A stretch of DNA of 55,928 nucleotides from Gammaproteobacteria bacterium (GTDB taxonomy: Bacteria > Pseudomonadota > Gammaproteobacteria > SZUA-140): contig QIGV01000179.1 of NCBI GenBank assembly GCA_003230085.1, forward strand, positions 1 through 55,928, written 5' to 3'. The notes beneath the pieces are model-generated. The model ran no database searches and was not told where the DNA came from. It saw only the letters and a list, made by a program, of their open reading frames with translations. The translations under genes were made by a program, and so were the position numbers. The stretch's first letter is position 1; each line of letters opens with the position of its first letter. This document shows, in pieces, positions 1-8,745 of the stretch.

Positions 1-92
1 GGCGGCCTCCGCAGGTCAATTATTGACCGTGCGTTATGTGGTGGACCGCAAGGATAACCCGAGTACAGGTTCGATTACCCTGGAATCCGCAA
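1..92 (+). repeat. Perfect direct repeat, copy 1 (cut by window edge)
   Basis: Bases 1-92 are identical to 880-971, an offset of 879 bases or 293 codons, so the reading frame is kept. It encodes the end of a DWIHWG module. The match probably continues to the left of the window. Perfect identity implies recent duplication or gene conversion of module units. Confidence 0.93.
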
Positions 93-1021
93 TGCTTCAG
101 GGAGGCGCAGGGGGCAATCAGCCCCCGATACTGCAATCGATAGGCCCGCAGAGCGTAGCAGAGGGTCAATTGCTCACCATCCCGGTTTCGGCCAATGATG
201 TCGATGGTCCGCCGCCATTGGTGCTCACGGCTAAAAACCTGCCGGCGGGCGCGAGCTTCACCGATTTTGGTAATGGTAGCGGGCAGTTTAGCTGGACACC
301 TGCTATCGGTGTTGCAGCAGGCAGTCCCTATACAGTCACTTTTGCGGCAACTGAAGACAATGGCAATGGCTTGTCAAGCAGTGAGACGGTAACCCTGACG
401 GTGGTTCCCGCCGGTGGAGGCGGTGGTGCTTTGACGGGTGCTGCAGCGGCTGCCCCAGCTGCTGTAGATCTGACTGCGGGTGGCGCCCTGGACTGGATAC
501 ACTGGGGGCGGGTGAGCGCCTCGGCAGTGGACCGCAAGGCGGGTGTTAGCCCGCGGATTAGTGATTATAGTCCAGTGGGTAATGCAACGCCGTATCAGAA
601 AGCAAACATGCCGACGGCCTATTCATGGGCAGATGGGTCGCCGGTGGGCAGTATGAGTGGTATCCGTGGTGGATTGGGCGTATTCCATGCCGGCAAGGGG
701 CTGGCATTCACAGTGCCGGCGGGTATTGCGCCACAGACTTTGCTTGTATATGTGGGGTCGGTGAATGGCGCTTATGGCCGGTTTGAGGCCAGTCTGAGTG
801 ATGGCAGCGCACCAATGTATAGTGTGGAACTCTACCAGGCCAATGGCGCGAGCACGCAGGAGATTACGCTGACCTTCCAGGCGGCCTCCGCAGGTCAATT
901 ATTGACCGTGCGTTATGTGGTGGACCGCAAGGATAACCCGAGTACAGGTTCGATTACCCTGGAATCCGCAAATGCGACGTCGTCTAAAACGACGCATCGA
1001 AATCAAATAAATTGCAGCTAG
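2..1021 (+). CDS. Secreted modular protein with cadherin-like and DWIHWG modules (5' partial)
   Basis: The reading frame is open to the left edge, so this is the C-terminal part of a longer protein. It starts with the end of one DWIHWG module (AASAGQLLTVRY...LESA), followed by a cadherin/Ig-like domain (PPILQSIGPQSVAEG; about residues 40-125), a Gly/Ala linker and a complete second module. That module contains DWIHWG (bases 491-508), DRKAGVSP, AYSWADG and LSDGSAP. I do not recognise the module as a named family; by its look it is a beta-sandwich, perhaps binding carbohydrate or helping adhesion. The same module occurs twice at the N-terminus of the convergent neighbour. The last 17 or so residues do not match the earlier module copy and are antisense to the neighbour's Arg-rich tail, so the original C-terminus, perhaps with an anchor, may be lost. 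Surface location is inferred. Confidence 0.75.
   Translation, partial: AASAGQLLTVRYVVDRKDNPSTGSITLESAMLQGGAGGNQPPILQSIGPQSVAEGQLLTIPVSANDVDGPPPLVLTAKNLPAGASFTDFGNGSGQFSWTPAIGVAAGSPYTVTFAATEDNGNGLSSSETVTLTVVPAGGGGGALTGAAAAAPAAVDLTAGGALDWIHWGRVSASAVDRKAGVSPRISDYSPVGNATPYQKANMPTAYSWADGSPVGSMSGIRGGLGVFHAGKGLAFTVPAGIAPQTLLVYVGSVNGAYGRFEASLSDGSAPMYSVELYQANGASTQEITLTFQAASAGQLLTVRYVVDRKDNPSTGSITLESANATSSKTTHRNQINCS
880..971 (+). repeat. Perfect direct repeat, copy 2
   Basis: This is the second copy of the 92-base repeat. Identity stops abruptly at base 972, exactly where sequence encoding the Arg-rich tail of the minus-strand gene begins. The abrupt end looks like a rearrangement junction. Confidence 0.93.
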
Positions 1022-4000
1022 CAATAAACTTATCGCATGTAATGCACCGCCGCCGCCACCGCTGTTGTTCGTTGGCTGTGGAGTTGAGGTAACACTCTGG
1101 ACGACCGGTTCAGCTACTGCGCCAGGGTCGCGCACAACGCCATTAGCTAAACTATCAGCATCATTAGGGCCACCATCTTCAATGGTCAATTGAATACAGT
1201 GATCGCCGGAGTTGAGTCCAGAGGTGTAACTGCTATCGCCAGGTGGAGGGCATAAGCCCGGTGCGCCAGGTGCTGAGGCCACCATGTTGTTGGCATCTTC
1301 AGTAAAATCCTGCCAACCAATACCCGATATGTATTTCCGATATGTGGCTCCGGCAGGAATAGCGCCCAGAGTCGGGATGACAATATCCGCTGACTGTCCG
1401 ATTACTGGCAGGTTGCCTATTTCAAAATCAAATATCCCAACAGGGTAGGTATAGTTATCGTTTCCAGTAGATATACCTGCTGATCCTCCATTCCCACCAT
1501 TATCGACAATATCCTGCTCTGATACTGCGGCAGATATCAGGCCGGATGCGGTCGCAGTTTGTCCAATCTTCATTGTTAGGCCTGGGTTGGATTGTAGCAG
1601 GTAAGATGTACCATCTGCCGCATTGCCTGATAGTAACGTAGGGTCATCAATGGCATCCTGGTAGTCCGCAATGCCATCGCCATCTGAATCGCCATAGCCC
1701 TCTGTGGCGTCATCAATACCATCATTATCACTGTCAGATGATGCAGATAGACCCGGTCGAGTGGTTTCGAATCGCAGCATCAATTCGATGCTGGTTGATT
1801 GTGCAGGATTGCCATTGTCCGTAACGGTTAATTTCACAAGATAGTAACCTGTAGTTAAAGCGGCAGGGTCGAATGTGAACGTGTCTGATGTTGTGCCGCC
1901 TATCGGAGCTAGCACGTTATCACTTAGGCCCCAGTCATATGAATGAACATCAGCCGGATTAGGGTCATTAATTGTCGAGCTAATTACAACATTTCCTGAG
2001 TCGCCAACAACCCAGCTAGATACGAGACCGGCTTGTGTAGCAGTTAATTGCACCTGCGGTGGCAGGTTTTCTTCTATGATAGTTGCTACATGGGTTATGT
2101 TTGCCCCACTCACGGCGTTAACTGGCGTCCCTATTGTGAAAATAACCGTTTCGCCCGCATCATTGATACCATCATCAATTAAATTGAATGTGATTTGGGC
2201 AGCAGTGCCTGAAGAAATAATAAGATCGCCTGATGCAGCATCATGGTCGGCGGGATTCACGGATGTGCCTGAAACGGTATACGGGATAGTTACAGGATAG
2301 ACAGCCGCCTGACCGGACAGGAAAACAGAGACTGTGGCTGTCCCGCCTTCACCTATTGACTGATCCATCTGAAAATCAGCTGAAGGTAGAATATCAACGA
2401 TTTGTTGCGCATTTACTGTTATGCCAGCACTGTTCGTTGCGCTCCATGTGATAATATGGCGTCCCGTCTTAAACGGACCGACTATATCCGGAGTCGCGGT
2501 CAGATTGCCATCAATACTGTCAGTTGCTGTTGCCATACCCAGGTCTACTTCGGTAAACAGGCCTGTTGAAGGTGCCGTGATATCAGCTGCTGCTGTGATG
2601 ACAGGAGGTGGCGCAATCGGGGCTGCATAAGCTCCTGCGTCCTGTGGACTGAATGTGCTACACCCGTCCACGTTGCAGGCTTTAACACTGTAAAAATACA
2701 TCAGACCTGTAGTCGCACTGGTGTCGTCAATGCTGGTTCCTGCTGGCGAGGCAAGCAAGGTGCCGTTGGTGCCCGCTGCCGTTGAGCGGTATACCTCATA
2801 AAATGTTGCATCTGCTACCATGATCCAGCTTATAGCAACCTTGCCCTGGAAGGTGCCGTCACTTGCGCTTAGGCCACCTGGGGCTGATGCCGGTGGTGCT
2901 GGAACTGTCGCCCGACGCCCCATGCTTTGGCCACTGAGCAAGCTGCACCCGTCCGCATTGCACGCTTTTAAGCTATACCAGTAATCTGTGGCTGGAGACG
3001 CTGTGGTGTCATCAAAGCTGGTGCCTGTTGGTGAATTAATCAGGGTGCCGTTGGTGCCAGCGGCAGTAGAGCGCCAGAGTTCATAGTATGTAGTGCCAGT
3101 AACCATGTTCCAGCTTACTGTGACCTTGTCTGAGAAAGTATTTACAGTTGCTGTTATACCCGTTGGGGGATTGGCAGGGGGATTGCTGGTGATGGCGCGG
3201 CTACCTTGATCCTGCGTACTAATGGTGCTACATCCTGTAGCATTACATGCTTTAACGCTATAAAAATAAATGGTGCCTGCAACAGCGCCATTATCGTTAT
3301 AGTTTGATGCTACAGGTGAGGCCAAAAGACTACCTGTGGTGCCAGAAGTAGCAGAACGGTACACTTCATAATTGCTTGTATTTGAAACTGGACTCCAGTT
3401 TACCGCGATTTTATCAGTAAACGTATCGTCGCTGGCTAATACATTTGCCGGCATTGTGGGCGGTGCAGCAGTAATGGCTCTGCGCCCTAAAGATTGTCCA
3501 CTGAAGGTGCTGCACCCGGTAGTATTACAGGCTTTTAAGCCATACCAATAGTCAGTGCCCGGTGTCGCGGTGGTATCATCAAAGCTGATGCCTGTCGGCA
3601 AACCAATTTGTGTTCCCTTGAGGTCGGCGACAGTTGAACGCCAGAGTTCATAGTAGGTTGCACCAGTAACAGTTCCCCAACTGATAACGACTTTGCCAGT
3701 AAACGTATCAACACTGGCTGCAATGTTTCTTGGTGGGTTAGCTGGTGCTGTACCACTATTATTAACGGCTCTGCTACCGACATCCTGGTTGCTGAAGCTA
3801 CTGCAACCGGCGCTGTTGCAGGCCTTGATTGTGTAATAATAACTTATACCAGCGATTGCGCTGGTATCATTTAAATTGTTTGATGTCGGTGATGCGAAAA
3901 GGGTACCGGTAGTGCCCAGCGTAGTCGAACGGTAAACATCATAATTTGTTGCGCCTGTGACGGTAGTCCAGCTCACTGCGATCTTCGTCGTAAAGCTGTC

Positions 4001-6412
4001 ATCACTGGCCGCTACACCTGAGGGTGTGCCTGGTACTACGATAGTTACATCTCTGCGTCCTGGATCCTGATTGCTAAAGCCACTGCAGCCAGCGCTGTTA
4101 CAGGCTTTAATGCTATAAAAATAAATGGTGCCTGCTACAGCACCGCTATCGTCATAGTTTGGTGCCAAAGGTGAGGCCAAAAGATTGCCATTGGTGCCAG
4201 AAACAGCAGAACGATACACTTCATAATAGGTAGCATTTAGGACTGAATTCCAGTTTACCGCGATTTTGCCAGTAAAAGTATCGTCGCTGGCTGATACACT
4301 TGTTGGCATTGTGGGTGGCGCAGCTGCAACGGCTCTACGTCCTAAAGATTGCCCGCTGAAGGTGCTGCACCCGGTAGTATTACAGGCTTTTAATCCATAC
4401 CAATAGTCAGTTCCCGGTGTCGCGGTGGTATCATCAAAGCTGATGCCTGTCGGCAACCCGACCTGCGTGCCTCTGAGTCCAGAGACAGTTGAGCGCCAGA
4501 GTTCGTAGTAGGTTGCTCCGGTAACAGTTCCCCAACTGATAACGACTTTGTCAGTAAACGTATCAACACTAGCTGCAATGTTTCCTGGTGGATTAGCTGG
4601 TGCTGTACCACTATTATTAACGGCTCTGCTACCGACATCCTGGTTGCTGAAGCCACTGCAACCGGCGCTGTTGCAGGCCTTGATCGTGTAGTAATAGCTT
4701 GTGCCAGCGATTGCGCTGGTATCATTTAAATTGTTTGTAGTCGGAGAGGTGAAAAGGGCGCCTGTAGTGCCCAGGCTAGTCGAACGGTAGACATCATAAT
4801 TTGTTGCGCCTGAGATGGCAGTCCAGCTTACGGCAATCTTCGTTGTAAAGGTGTCATCACTGGCCGTAACGCCTGTGGGTATGCCTGGGACTATGACAGT
4901 AACAGCTCTTCGCCCCGGATCCTGGTTGCTAAAACCACTACAGCCAGCACTATTGCAGGCTTTAACACTGTAAAAATAATCAACACCCGCAATAGCACTG
5001 GTATCGTTATAGCTACTACCGGAAGGCGAAGCCAGCACAGTACCATTAGCGCCGGCAGAGGCTGAACGATAAACATCATAATATGTTGCGCCGACTACCG
5101 AACCCCAGTTTACTGCAACCCGGTTTGGGTACGTATCGTCACTGGCAGCAACATTGGCTGGTGCTGATGGGGGCTGAGTTCCTCCACCGCCACCTCCGCC
5201 AGAGCCCAGTAATATTGCTGACTCGAGAAAAATCCATGTGCCACTTGTACGCGGGTTGCTACGCACAAAAGTGACGACTAGCTGTTGACCTTGAGAAGCA
5301 GCCTGATAGTTGAGAGTGAACTCAATGGTGTTGCGTCCACTTGATTGGCTGACGACGGTGCTGTATGCCGGGGAACTACCATCACTTAGCGTGGCTGTAA
5401 ATCTGGCCTGCGTAGCACTATTCAAACCAACGTAAACTTTCAGAGTTTTAGTGCTTGTGTCGGCAGGTGCTGTGAACCTGAACCCTTTGTTTATGTCGAA
5501 AACACGTAAGCCTGTTTGCGTAGAAACCACCGCATTCGGCCTACCGTCGTTCCACGAGTAGAGTGTATCGGTTGCGGATGAAGTAGGAGATACATTAGAA
5601 CCTACACTTGTCTGATCACTGATTAGAGGGGTTATGCCCGTTTTCCGGTCCCATGGCGCATCGCTGATTCGCCCCCAGTGGATCCAGTCAGTCGGTCCTT
5701 TTGTTGTTAAATTAATAACAGTGACTGTCCCCATTGTGCCAGTCAGGGTGGCCGCGCCACCACCACCACCCGCTGTCTGTAGTGCTGCAGATTCGAGGGT
5801 AATAAATCCATTCGAGCTATTACGTGCAGTGACTACATATTTGACGGTTAAAGTTTGCCCACTGGAACCAGCTCTGAAGTTCAAGGTTACTTCCCGGCTG
5901 CTGCGCCCGCTGTTCTGGTTGATCGAGATGTTATATGCTGGCGCACTGCCATCGCTCAATGTGGCAGTGAACTGGCCCTGCGCAGAGCTGGCGCCAACAT
6001 AGACTCGCAAGGTTTTAAGTGTGGTGTTGGCTGGCACGGTAAACTGGAAGCCCTTGCCAACCTGGAAAACGCGTTCACCGGTAGTTGTACCGGAAATACT
6101 TCCGCCCGGCACGATACCATCACTCCACGAATATGCTGCTGAAGCCAGATCTGTTGCCCCGGGGTCGGCGCCTCCAACTCGTGTGAAATTGGTGATTTGT
6201 GGCGTCACGCCCGCCTTCCGATCAAATTCGAGAGGCACGTATCCCCAATGAATCCAGTCAGCAGGCGTGTTCGCTGAAAGATTGACGTTGTTGGGTGCGT
6301 TGATATAGCTGCCTGTAAGGGCTGCGGTGGCAGCCTGGGGACTGCCAAGCAAAAAGCAGAACAAAACAAACAGAGTAACTTTGACAGGGTGGTTGGGGAT
6401 AAGCTTTATCAT
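899..6412 (-). CDS. Giant secreted fibronectin type III repeat protein with C-terminal sorting signal
   Basis: This 1837-residue protein has a signal peptide (about 1-31, ending near AATA). It then has two DWIHWG modules (about 32-210 and 222-400), nine FN3 repeats (about 415-1330), a HYR-like domain, a Calx-beta domain, a PKD-like domain, and a thrombospondin-3-like Ca-binding stretch (DSDNDGIDDATEGYGDSDGD). A choice-of-anchor U-type region (IEDGGPNDADSLANG) follows, then a Gly5 linker, one hydrophobic helix and RRFRRRR. That end resembles the GlyGly-CTERM class of sorting signals. Each FN3 carries a conserved ACNxxGCS pair of cysteines. The likely role is adhesion or matrix scaffolding on the cell surface. 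The 23 or so residues after the Arg cluster are antisense to the convergent gene's repeat and look like read-through past a lost stop. The gene stands alone upstream. Confidence 0.85.
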   Translation of the reverse strand: MIKLIPNHPVKVTLFVLFCFLLGSPQAATAALTGSYINAPNNVNLSANTPADWIHWGYVPLEFDRKAGVTPQITNFTRVGGADPGATDLASAAYSWSDGIVPGGSISGTTTGERVFQVGKGFQFTVPANTTLKTLRVYVGASSAQGQFTATLSDGSAPAYNISINQNSGRSSREVTLNFRAGSSGQTLTVKYVVTARNSSNGFITLESAALQTAGGGGGAATLTGTMGTVTVINLTTKGPTDWIHWGRISDAPWDRKTGITPLISDQTSVGSNVSPTSSATDTLYSWNDGRPNAVVSTQTGLRVFDINKGFRFTAPADTSTKTLKVYVGLNSATQARFTATLSDGSSPAYSTVVSQSSGRNTIEFTLNYQAASQGQQLVVTFVRSNPRTSGTWIFLESAILLGSGGGGGGGTQPPSAPANVAASDDTYPNRVAVNWGSVVGATYYDVYRSASAGANGTVLASPSGSSYNDTSAIAGVDYFYSVKACNSAGCSGFSNQDPGRRAVTVIVPGIPTGVTASDDTFTTKIAVSWTAISGATNYDVYRSTSLGTTGALFTSPTTNNLNDTSAIAGTSYYYTIKACNSAGCSGFSNQDVGSRAVNNSGTAPANPPGNIAASVDTFTDKVVISWGTVTGATYYELWRSTVSGLRGTQVGLPTGISFDDTTATPGTDYWYGLKACNTTGCSTFSGQSLGRRAVAAAPPTMPTSVSASDDTFTGKIAVNWNSVLNATYYEVYRSAVSGTNGNLLASPLAPNYDDSGAVAGTIYFYSIKACNSAGCSGFSNQDPGRRDVTIVVPGTPSGVAASDDSFTTKIAVSWTTVTGATNYDVYRSTTLGTTGTLFASPTSNNLNDTSAIAGISYYYTIKACNSAGCSSFSNQDVGSRAVNNSGTAPANPPRNIAASVDTFTGKVVISWGTVTGATYYELWRSTVADLKGTQIGLPTGISFDDTTATPGTDYWYGLKACNTTGCSTFSGQSLGRRAITAAPPTMPANVLASDDTFTDKIAVNWSPVSNTSNYEVYRSATSGTTGSLLASPVASNYNDNGAVAGTIYFYSVKACNATGCSTISTQDQGSRAITSNPPANPPTGITATVNTFSDKVTVSWNMVTGTTYYELWRSTAAGTNGTLINSPTGTSFDDTTASPATDYWYSLKACNADGCSLLSGQSMGRRATVPAPPASAPGGLSASDGTFQGKVAISWIMVADATFYEVYRSTAAGTNGTLLASPAGTSIDDTSATTGLMYFYSVKACNVDGCSTFSPQDAGAYAAPIAPPPVITAAADITAPSTGLFTEVDLGMATATDSIDGNLTATPDIVGPFKTGRHIITWSATNSAGITVNAQQIVDILPSADFQMDQSIGEGGTATVSVFLSGQAAVYPVTIPYTVSGTSVNPADHDAASGDLIISSGTAAQITFNLIDDGINDAGETVIFTIGTPVNAVSGANITHVATIIEENLPPQVQLTATQAGLVSSWVVGDSGNVVISSTINDPNPADVHSYDWGLSDNVLAPIGGTTSDTFTFDPAALTTGYYLVKLTVTDNGNPAQSTSIELMLRFETTRPGLSASSDSDNDGIDDATEGYGDSDGDGIADYQDAIDDPTLLSGNAADGTSYLLQSNPGLTMKIGQTATASGLISAAVSEQDIVDNGGNGGSAGISTGNDNYTYPVGIFDFEIGNLPVIGQSADIVIPTLGAIPAGATYRKYISGIGWQDFTEDANNMVASAPGAPGLCPPPGDSSYTSGLNSGDHCIQLTIEDGGPNDADSLANGVVRDPGAVAEPVVQSVTSTPQPTNNSGGGGGALHAISLLLAAIYLISMRRFRRRRICGFQGNRTCTRVILAVHHITHGQ
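972..997. other. Hairpin at the junction of two convergent genes
   Basis: Arms atgcg/cgcat and tcgt/acga pair around a five-base loop, with a three-base bulge on the left arm. On the minus strand this DNA encodes the RRFRRRR cluster that ends the membrane anchor of the large protein. It has no T-run, so it is not an obvious terminator. The palindrome may simply reflect alternating Arg codons on one strand. Confidence 0.5.
3181..4035 (-). repeat. Higher-order FN3 triplet, block B (FN3 units 5-7)
   Basis: Block B of about 855 bases repeats block A with high nucleotide similarity. Landmark strings recur exactly 855 bases apart, for example taccactatt at 3751 and 4606, and ccataccaatag at 3540 and 4395. 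One block is 285 codons, that is three FN3 domains. Block edges are approximate. Confidence 0.8.
4036..4890 (-). repeat. Higher-order FN3 triplet, block A (FN3 units 2-4)
   Basis: Partner of block B at an offset of 855 bases. The order of FN3 subtypes, judged by their first strands (SGVxASDDxFTTK, NIAASVDTF, ASDDTF), is the same in both blocks, so duplication involved three domains at once rather than single domains. Confidence 0.8.
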
Positions 6413-6940
6413 ATTAATTTATCGGAACTATTTAAAATAGGAGGTATTCACATAACCAATTGATATTAAAGATGTTAGTGGGTGCTTCACTAGATGGGCT
6501 GCGTAAGCTAAAAACGAGGGTGATTCTAGCATAGTACTGCGAAATTTAATATGTGAAGCTTAACGTGGTTCAGTAGGATTTGTATCGCTATCGTATTAGT
6601 AAATATCTTAACCAAAGACAAGCGAATACACTAAGAAACTCGAATAACTTTCAGGGTTTAGGAAGCTTTGTGGTGGGTGGGATTATTAGTTAAACTAAAA
6701 AAAGCTGGTTCAGCCAGTCTTTGAGTGGCTTTTTAGATTAGGACGACACCAGCAAGCGCTAGAAATTGATTAGTTTACTCAGGGACCCTGTAGCCAGAAA
6801 TATATCAAGTTTATTTCGGGCATTTCCAGTATATTTTCCTGATATTGCCGTTAAATATAAAATCTCAATAAGCTTATAAATAAAATGGAGTAGTGAATGC
6901 GAGCATGTTATTGCTCGGTTATCATTGATTTGACTAAATT
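6413..6940. other. Divergent intergenic region
   Basis: About 530 A/T-rich bases separate the minus-strand FN3 gene from the plus-strand sulfotransferase. It must hold promoters for both. It contains a nested hairpin (6695-6736) and, at its right end, a short open reading frame with a good ribosome binding site (6897-6944). I see no other gene and no strong sigma-70 match that I would defend. Confidence 0.6.
6695..6736. terminator. Possible bidirectional hairpin terminator
   Basis: The arms ctaaaaa..agc and ggctttttag can pair, enclosing a smaller ctgg/ccag hairpin. The A- and T-rich arms give a terminator-like look on both strands. Its place between divergent genes is odd for a terminator, and it could instead be a remnant or an attenuator in the leader of the sulfotransferase gene. 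Confidence 0.3.
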
Positions 6941-6944
6941 ATGA
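6897..6944 (+). CDS. 15-codon leader ORF overlapping the sulfotransferase start
   Basis: ATG at 6897 is preceded by GGAG at 6887-6890 with a six-base spacer. The peptide is MRACYCSVIIDLTKL. Its TGA (6942-6944) overlaps the ATG of the next gene as ATGA. The sulfotransferase itself has no visible Shine-Dalgarno directly before its ATG, so it may be translated by coupling to this ORF. Chance occurrence is possible because the ORF is so short. Confidence 0.35.
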   Translation: MRACYCSVIIDLTKL

Positions 6945-7789
6945 GGAGCCTGAGAAAAAAAATATCACCAGTTTCCAGAATGCTCAAAAGGATGCGGAAG
7001 AGTCCTTTTCAGGAGGGTTCCGCTGGGGTGATTCTTCATACTGCCCATCATAAAGTAGGAACATCATGGTTTAAGAATGTCCTGGGTGCCATCGCTGAAG
7101 AATACGGGTATCTGTTTGTAAGGGAAAATTATGATAATTTACCTCGCCAAAGGCCCATCATAATTTTCCAGAATCGCCCTCTGCTGGATATGAATTTACT
7201 TTCAGATTATCGTGGGTCTCATATGATCCGGGATCCGAGAGATATTGTTATTTCAGGATATTACTATCATTTATGGACCCAGGAGAGGTGGGCGGTCACA
7301 CCGATTCGGGATCTTCCGGCAAACATGGAAGATAAATGGCCTCTTCTTCCAATCAAGAAGATCAGTGACATGAGTTACCAGGAATATTTGAAAAGCCTGC
7401 CTCGTGAAGAAGGGATTCTTGCAGAAATGAGACGTGTTTCTACAACAATTTTGAAAGACATCATTGAGTGGAATTATAGAGATCCGAATATCTTTGAAAT
7501 AAAATACGAAGATATCATGACTAGTGAAGAAAGTATTTTTCGTGAAATGTTTAAACATTACAGATTTAAGGAAGATGCGGTGAACAAAGGGTGTGAGATT
7601 GCCATGAAATACAGTTTCAGGAACCGTTCTAATCGTGATGTTGGAGAAATAGAAAGCAAATCACATTTGAGATCTGGGCGACTGCAGCAATGGAAAGATG
7701 AATTTACTGAAGACCATAAAGAGCATTTTAAGAAATTACATGGCCAGGATTTGATTAATCTGGGGTATGAAAAGAATATGGATTGGTAG
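6941..7789 (+). CDS. Sulfotransferase 1 (PAPS-dependent, polysaccharide locus)
   Basis: The 282-residue protein has the 5'-phosphosulfate-binding loop HTAHHKVGTSWF (about 34-45), with the Lys and Ser/Thr expected for PAPS sulfotransferases, and the 3'-phosphate site RDPRDIVISGYYYH (about 97-110). A YEDI motif follows near residue 192. It should transfer sulfate from PAPS to a hydroxyl of a glycan or lipid in the cytoplasm. The acceptor cannot be read from sequence. It opens a plus-strand run of modifying enzymes and glycosyltransferases and overlaps the next frame by a few bases. ATG 6941 was chosen because it overlaps the stop of the short leader ORF; ATG near 6980 is an alternative. Confidence 0.85.
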   Translation: MRSLRKKISPVSRMLKRMRKSPFQEGSAGVILHTAHHKVGTSWFKNVLGAIAEEYGYLFVRENYDNLPRQRPIIIFQNRPLLDMNLLSDYRGSHMIRDPRDIVISGYYYHLWTQERWAVTPIRDLPANMEDKWPLLPIKKISDMSYQEYLKSLPREEGILAEMRRVSTTILKDIIEWNYRDPNIFEIKYEDIMTSEESIFREMFKHYRFKEDAVNKGCEIAMKYSFRNRSNRDVGEIESKSHLRSGRLQQWKDEFTEDHKEHFKKLHGQDLINLGYEKNMDW

Positions 7790-8745
7790 GTAGCCAGCTG
7801 TCTGTGAATATTCAAAAAATGGGGCGAAAATTTAGACGTATATTCGGGCTTTCAAGGGTTGATACCCGTGGTTTTTATGCTCAAGCAGAGGCGGCTGAAG
7901 TTAGCGAGGAAGCCTTTCAGGTTGCCAGAAAAATCAGAGGCGAGAACCAGGAGCCCGCAATTTTTATTCACGGTGTTATGCCCAGATCAGGCACTGTATA
8001 CACAGGTGAAATTCTGCGGCTACATCCGTCACTCCATGCCTATCCCAATGAGCTCTGGGAAATCCCTTTTCTGGAGTTGACTGGCGATATTATCGATGTG
8101 CAAAAACATTTTTTCCACGCCTATAGACAAAATATTGGGAAAATGGGGGGGCATGATTTCCTGCCCTTGTTTGGCGCATCGCTCATGGCGTATCTGCATT
8201 CATTTGTGCCAGAAGGTAAGCGGGTTTTAGTCAAGATACCTGATGTGCAATATCTTGGCTATTTTTATACTGTTTTCCCTTGCGAGCATTTGTTGCTGTT
8301 GCTAAGAGATGGTAGAGATGTAGTTAATTCTACAATCAGAACCTGGCCGGGAATGGATTTTTCAGATCTCTGTAGGCAGTGGGATCTAAGTGCTAAAGCA
8401 ATGCTTGAATCACAGGATAAAAACACCGATACCCCCACCGGTTTCTGGCTGACTAAATATGAGGATGTTGTTGGGGATCCGGTCAAATTTGCTAGAAAAG
8501 CTTGTGAAAGATTTCAATTGAGTCAGGATGATTTTCCTTTTGAAAGGATCAGTGAAATTTCGGTGAGAGGATCTTCTGCTATAAAAAATGAAGGGAAAGT
8601 TAGCTGGAATGCTGCAGAAAAACCAGTGGGATTTAATCCTGTTGGAAGATGGCAGGGTTGGTCAAAGCGCAATAAAAAGACATTCAAGGCAATAGCGGGT
8701 GAAACCCTGATAGCTGCCGGGTACTGCGATAATTTAGATTGGTAA
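7783..8745 (+). CDS. Sulfotransferase 2
   Basis: This protein of up to 320 residues has the P-loop IHGVMPRSGTVYT (about 62-74) and the 3'-phosphate motif LLRDGRDVVNSTIR (about 173-186). A WLTKYEDV segment lies before the C-terminal third. It is distant in sequence from sulfotransferase 1, so it is probably not a recent duplicate and likely acts on a different position or sugar. The TTG at 7783 overlaps the previous gene; GTG 7804 or ATG 7819 are equally plausible starts. The stop overlaps the next ATG as TAATG, indicating translational coupling. Confidence 0.85.
   Translation: MVGSQLSVNIQKMGRKFRRIFGLSRVDTRGFYAQAEAAEVSEEAFQVARKIRGENQEPAIFIHGVMPRSGTVYTGEILRLHPSLHAYPNELWEIPFLELTGDIIDVQKHFFHAYRQNIGKMGGHDFLPLFGASLMAYLHSFVPEGKRVLVKIPDVQYLGYFYTVFPCEHLLLLLRDGRDVVNSTIRTWPGMDFSDLCRQWDLSAKAMLESQDKNTDTPTGFWLTKYEDVVGDPVKFARKACERFQLSQDDFPFERISEISVRGSSAIKNEGKVSWNAAEKPVGFNPVGRWQGWSKRNKKTFKAIAGETLIAAGYCDNLDW

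Noticed and set aside
4390..4725. Second-frame ORFs inside the FN3 array, on both strands
   Set aside because: They follow the repeat pattern of the real frame and have no ribosome binding sites or known domains.
2640..5190. CRISPR-like periodicity
   Set aside because: The period is about 285 bases per FN3 domain and lies within one long coding frame; no short identical repeats with unique spacers.
6480..6496. tagtgggtgcttcacta as a CRP site
   Set aside because: The half-sites are spaced by seven bases and read TAGTG/CACTA, not TGTGA-N6-TCACA.
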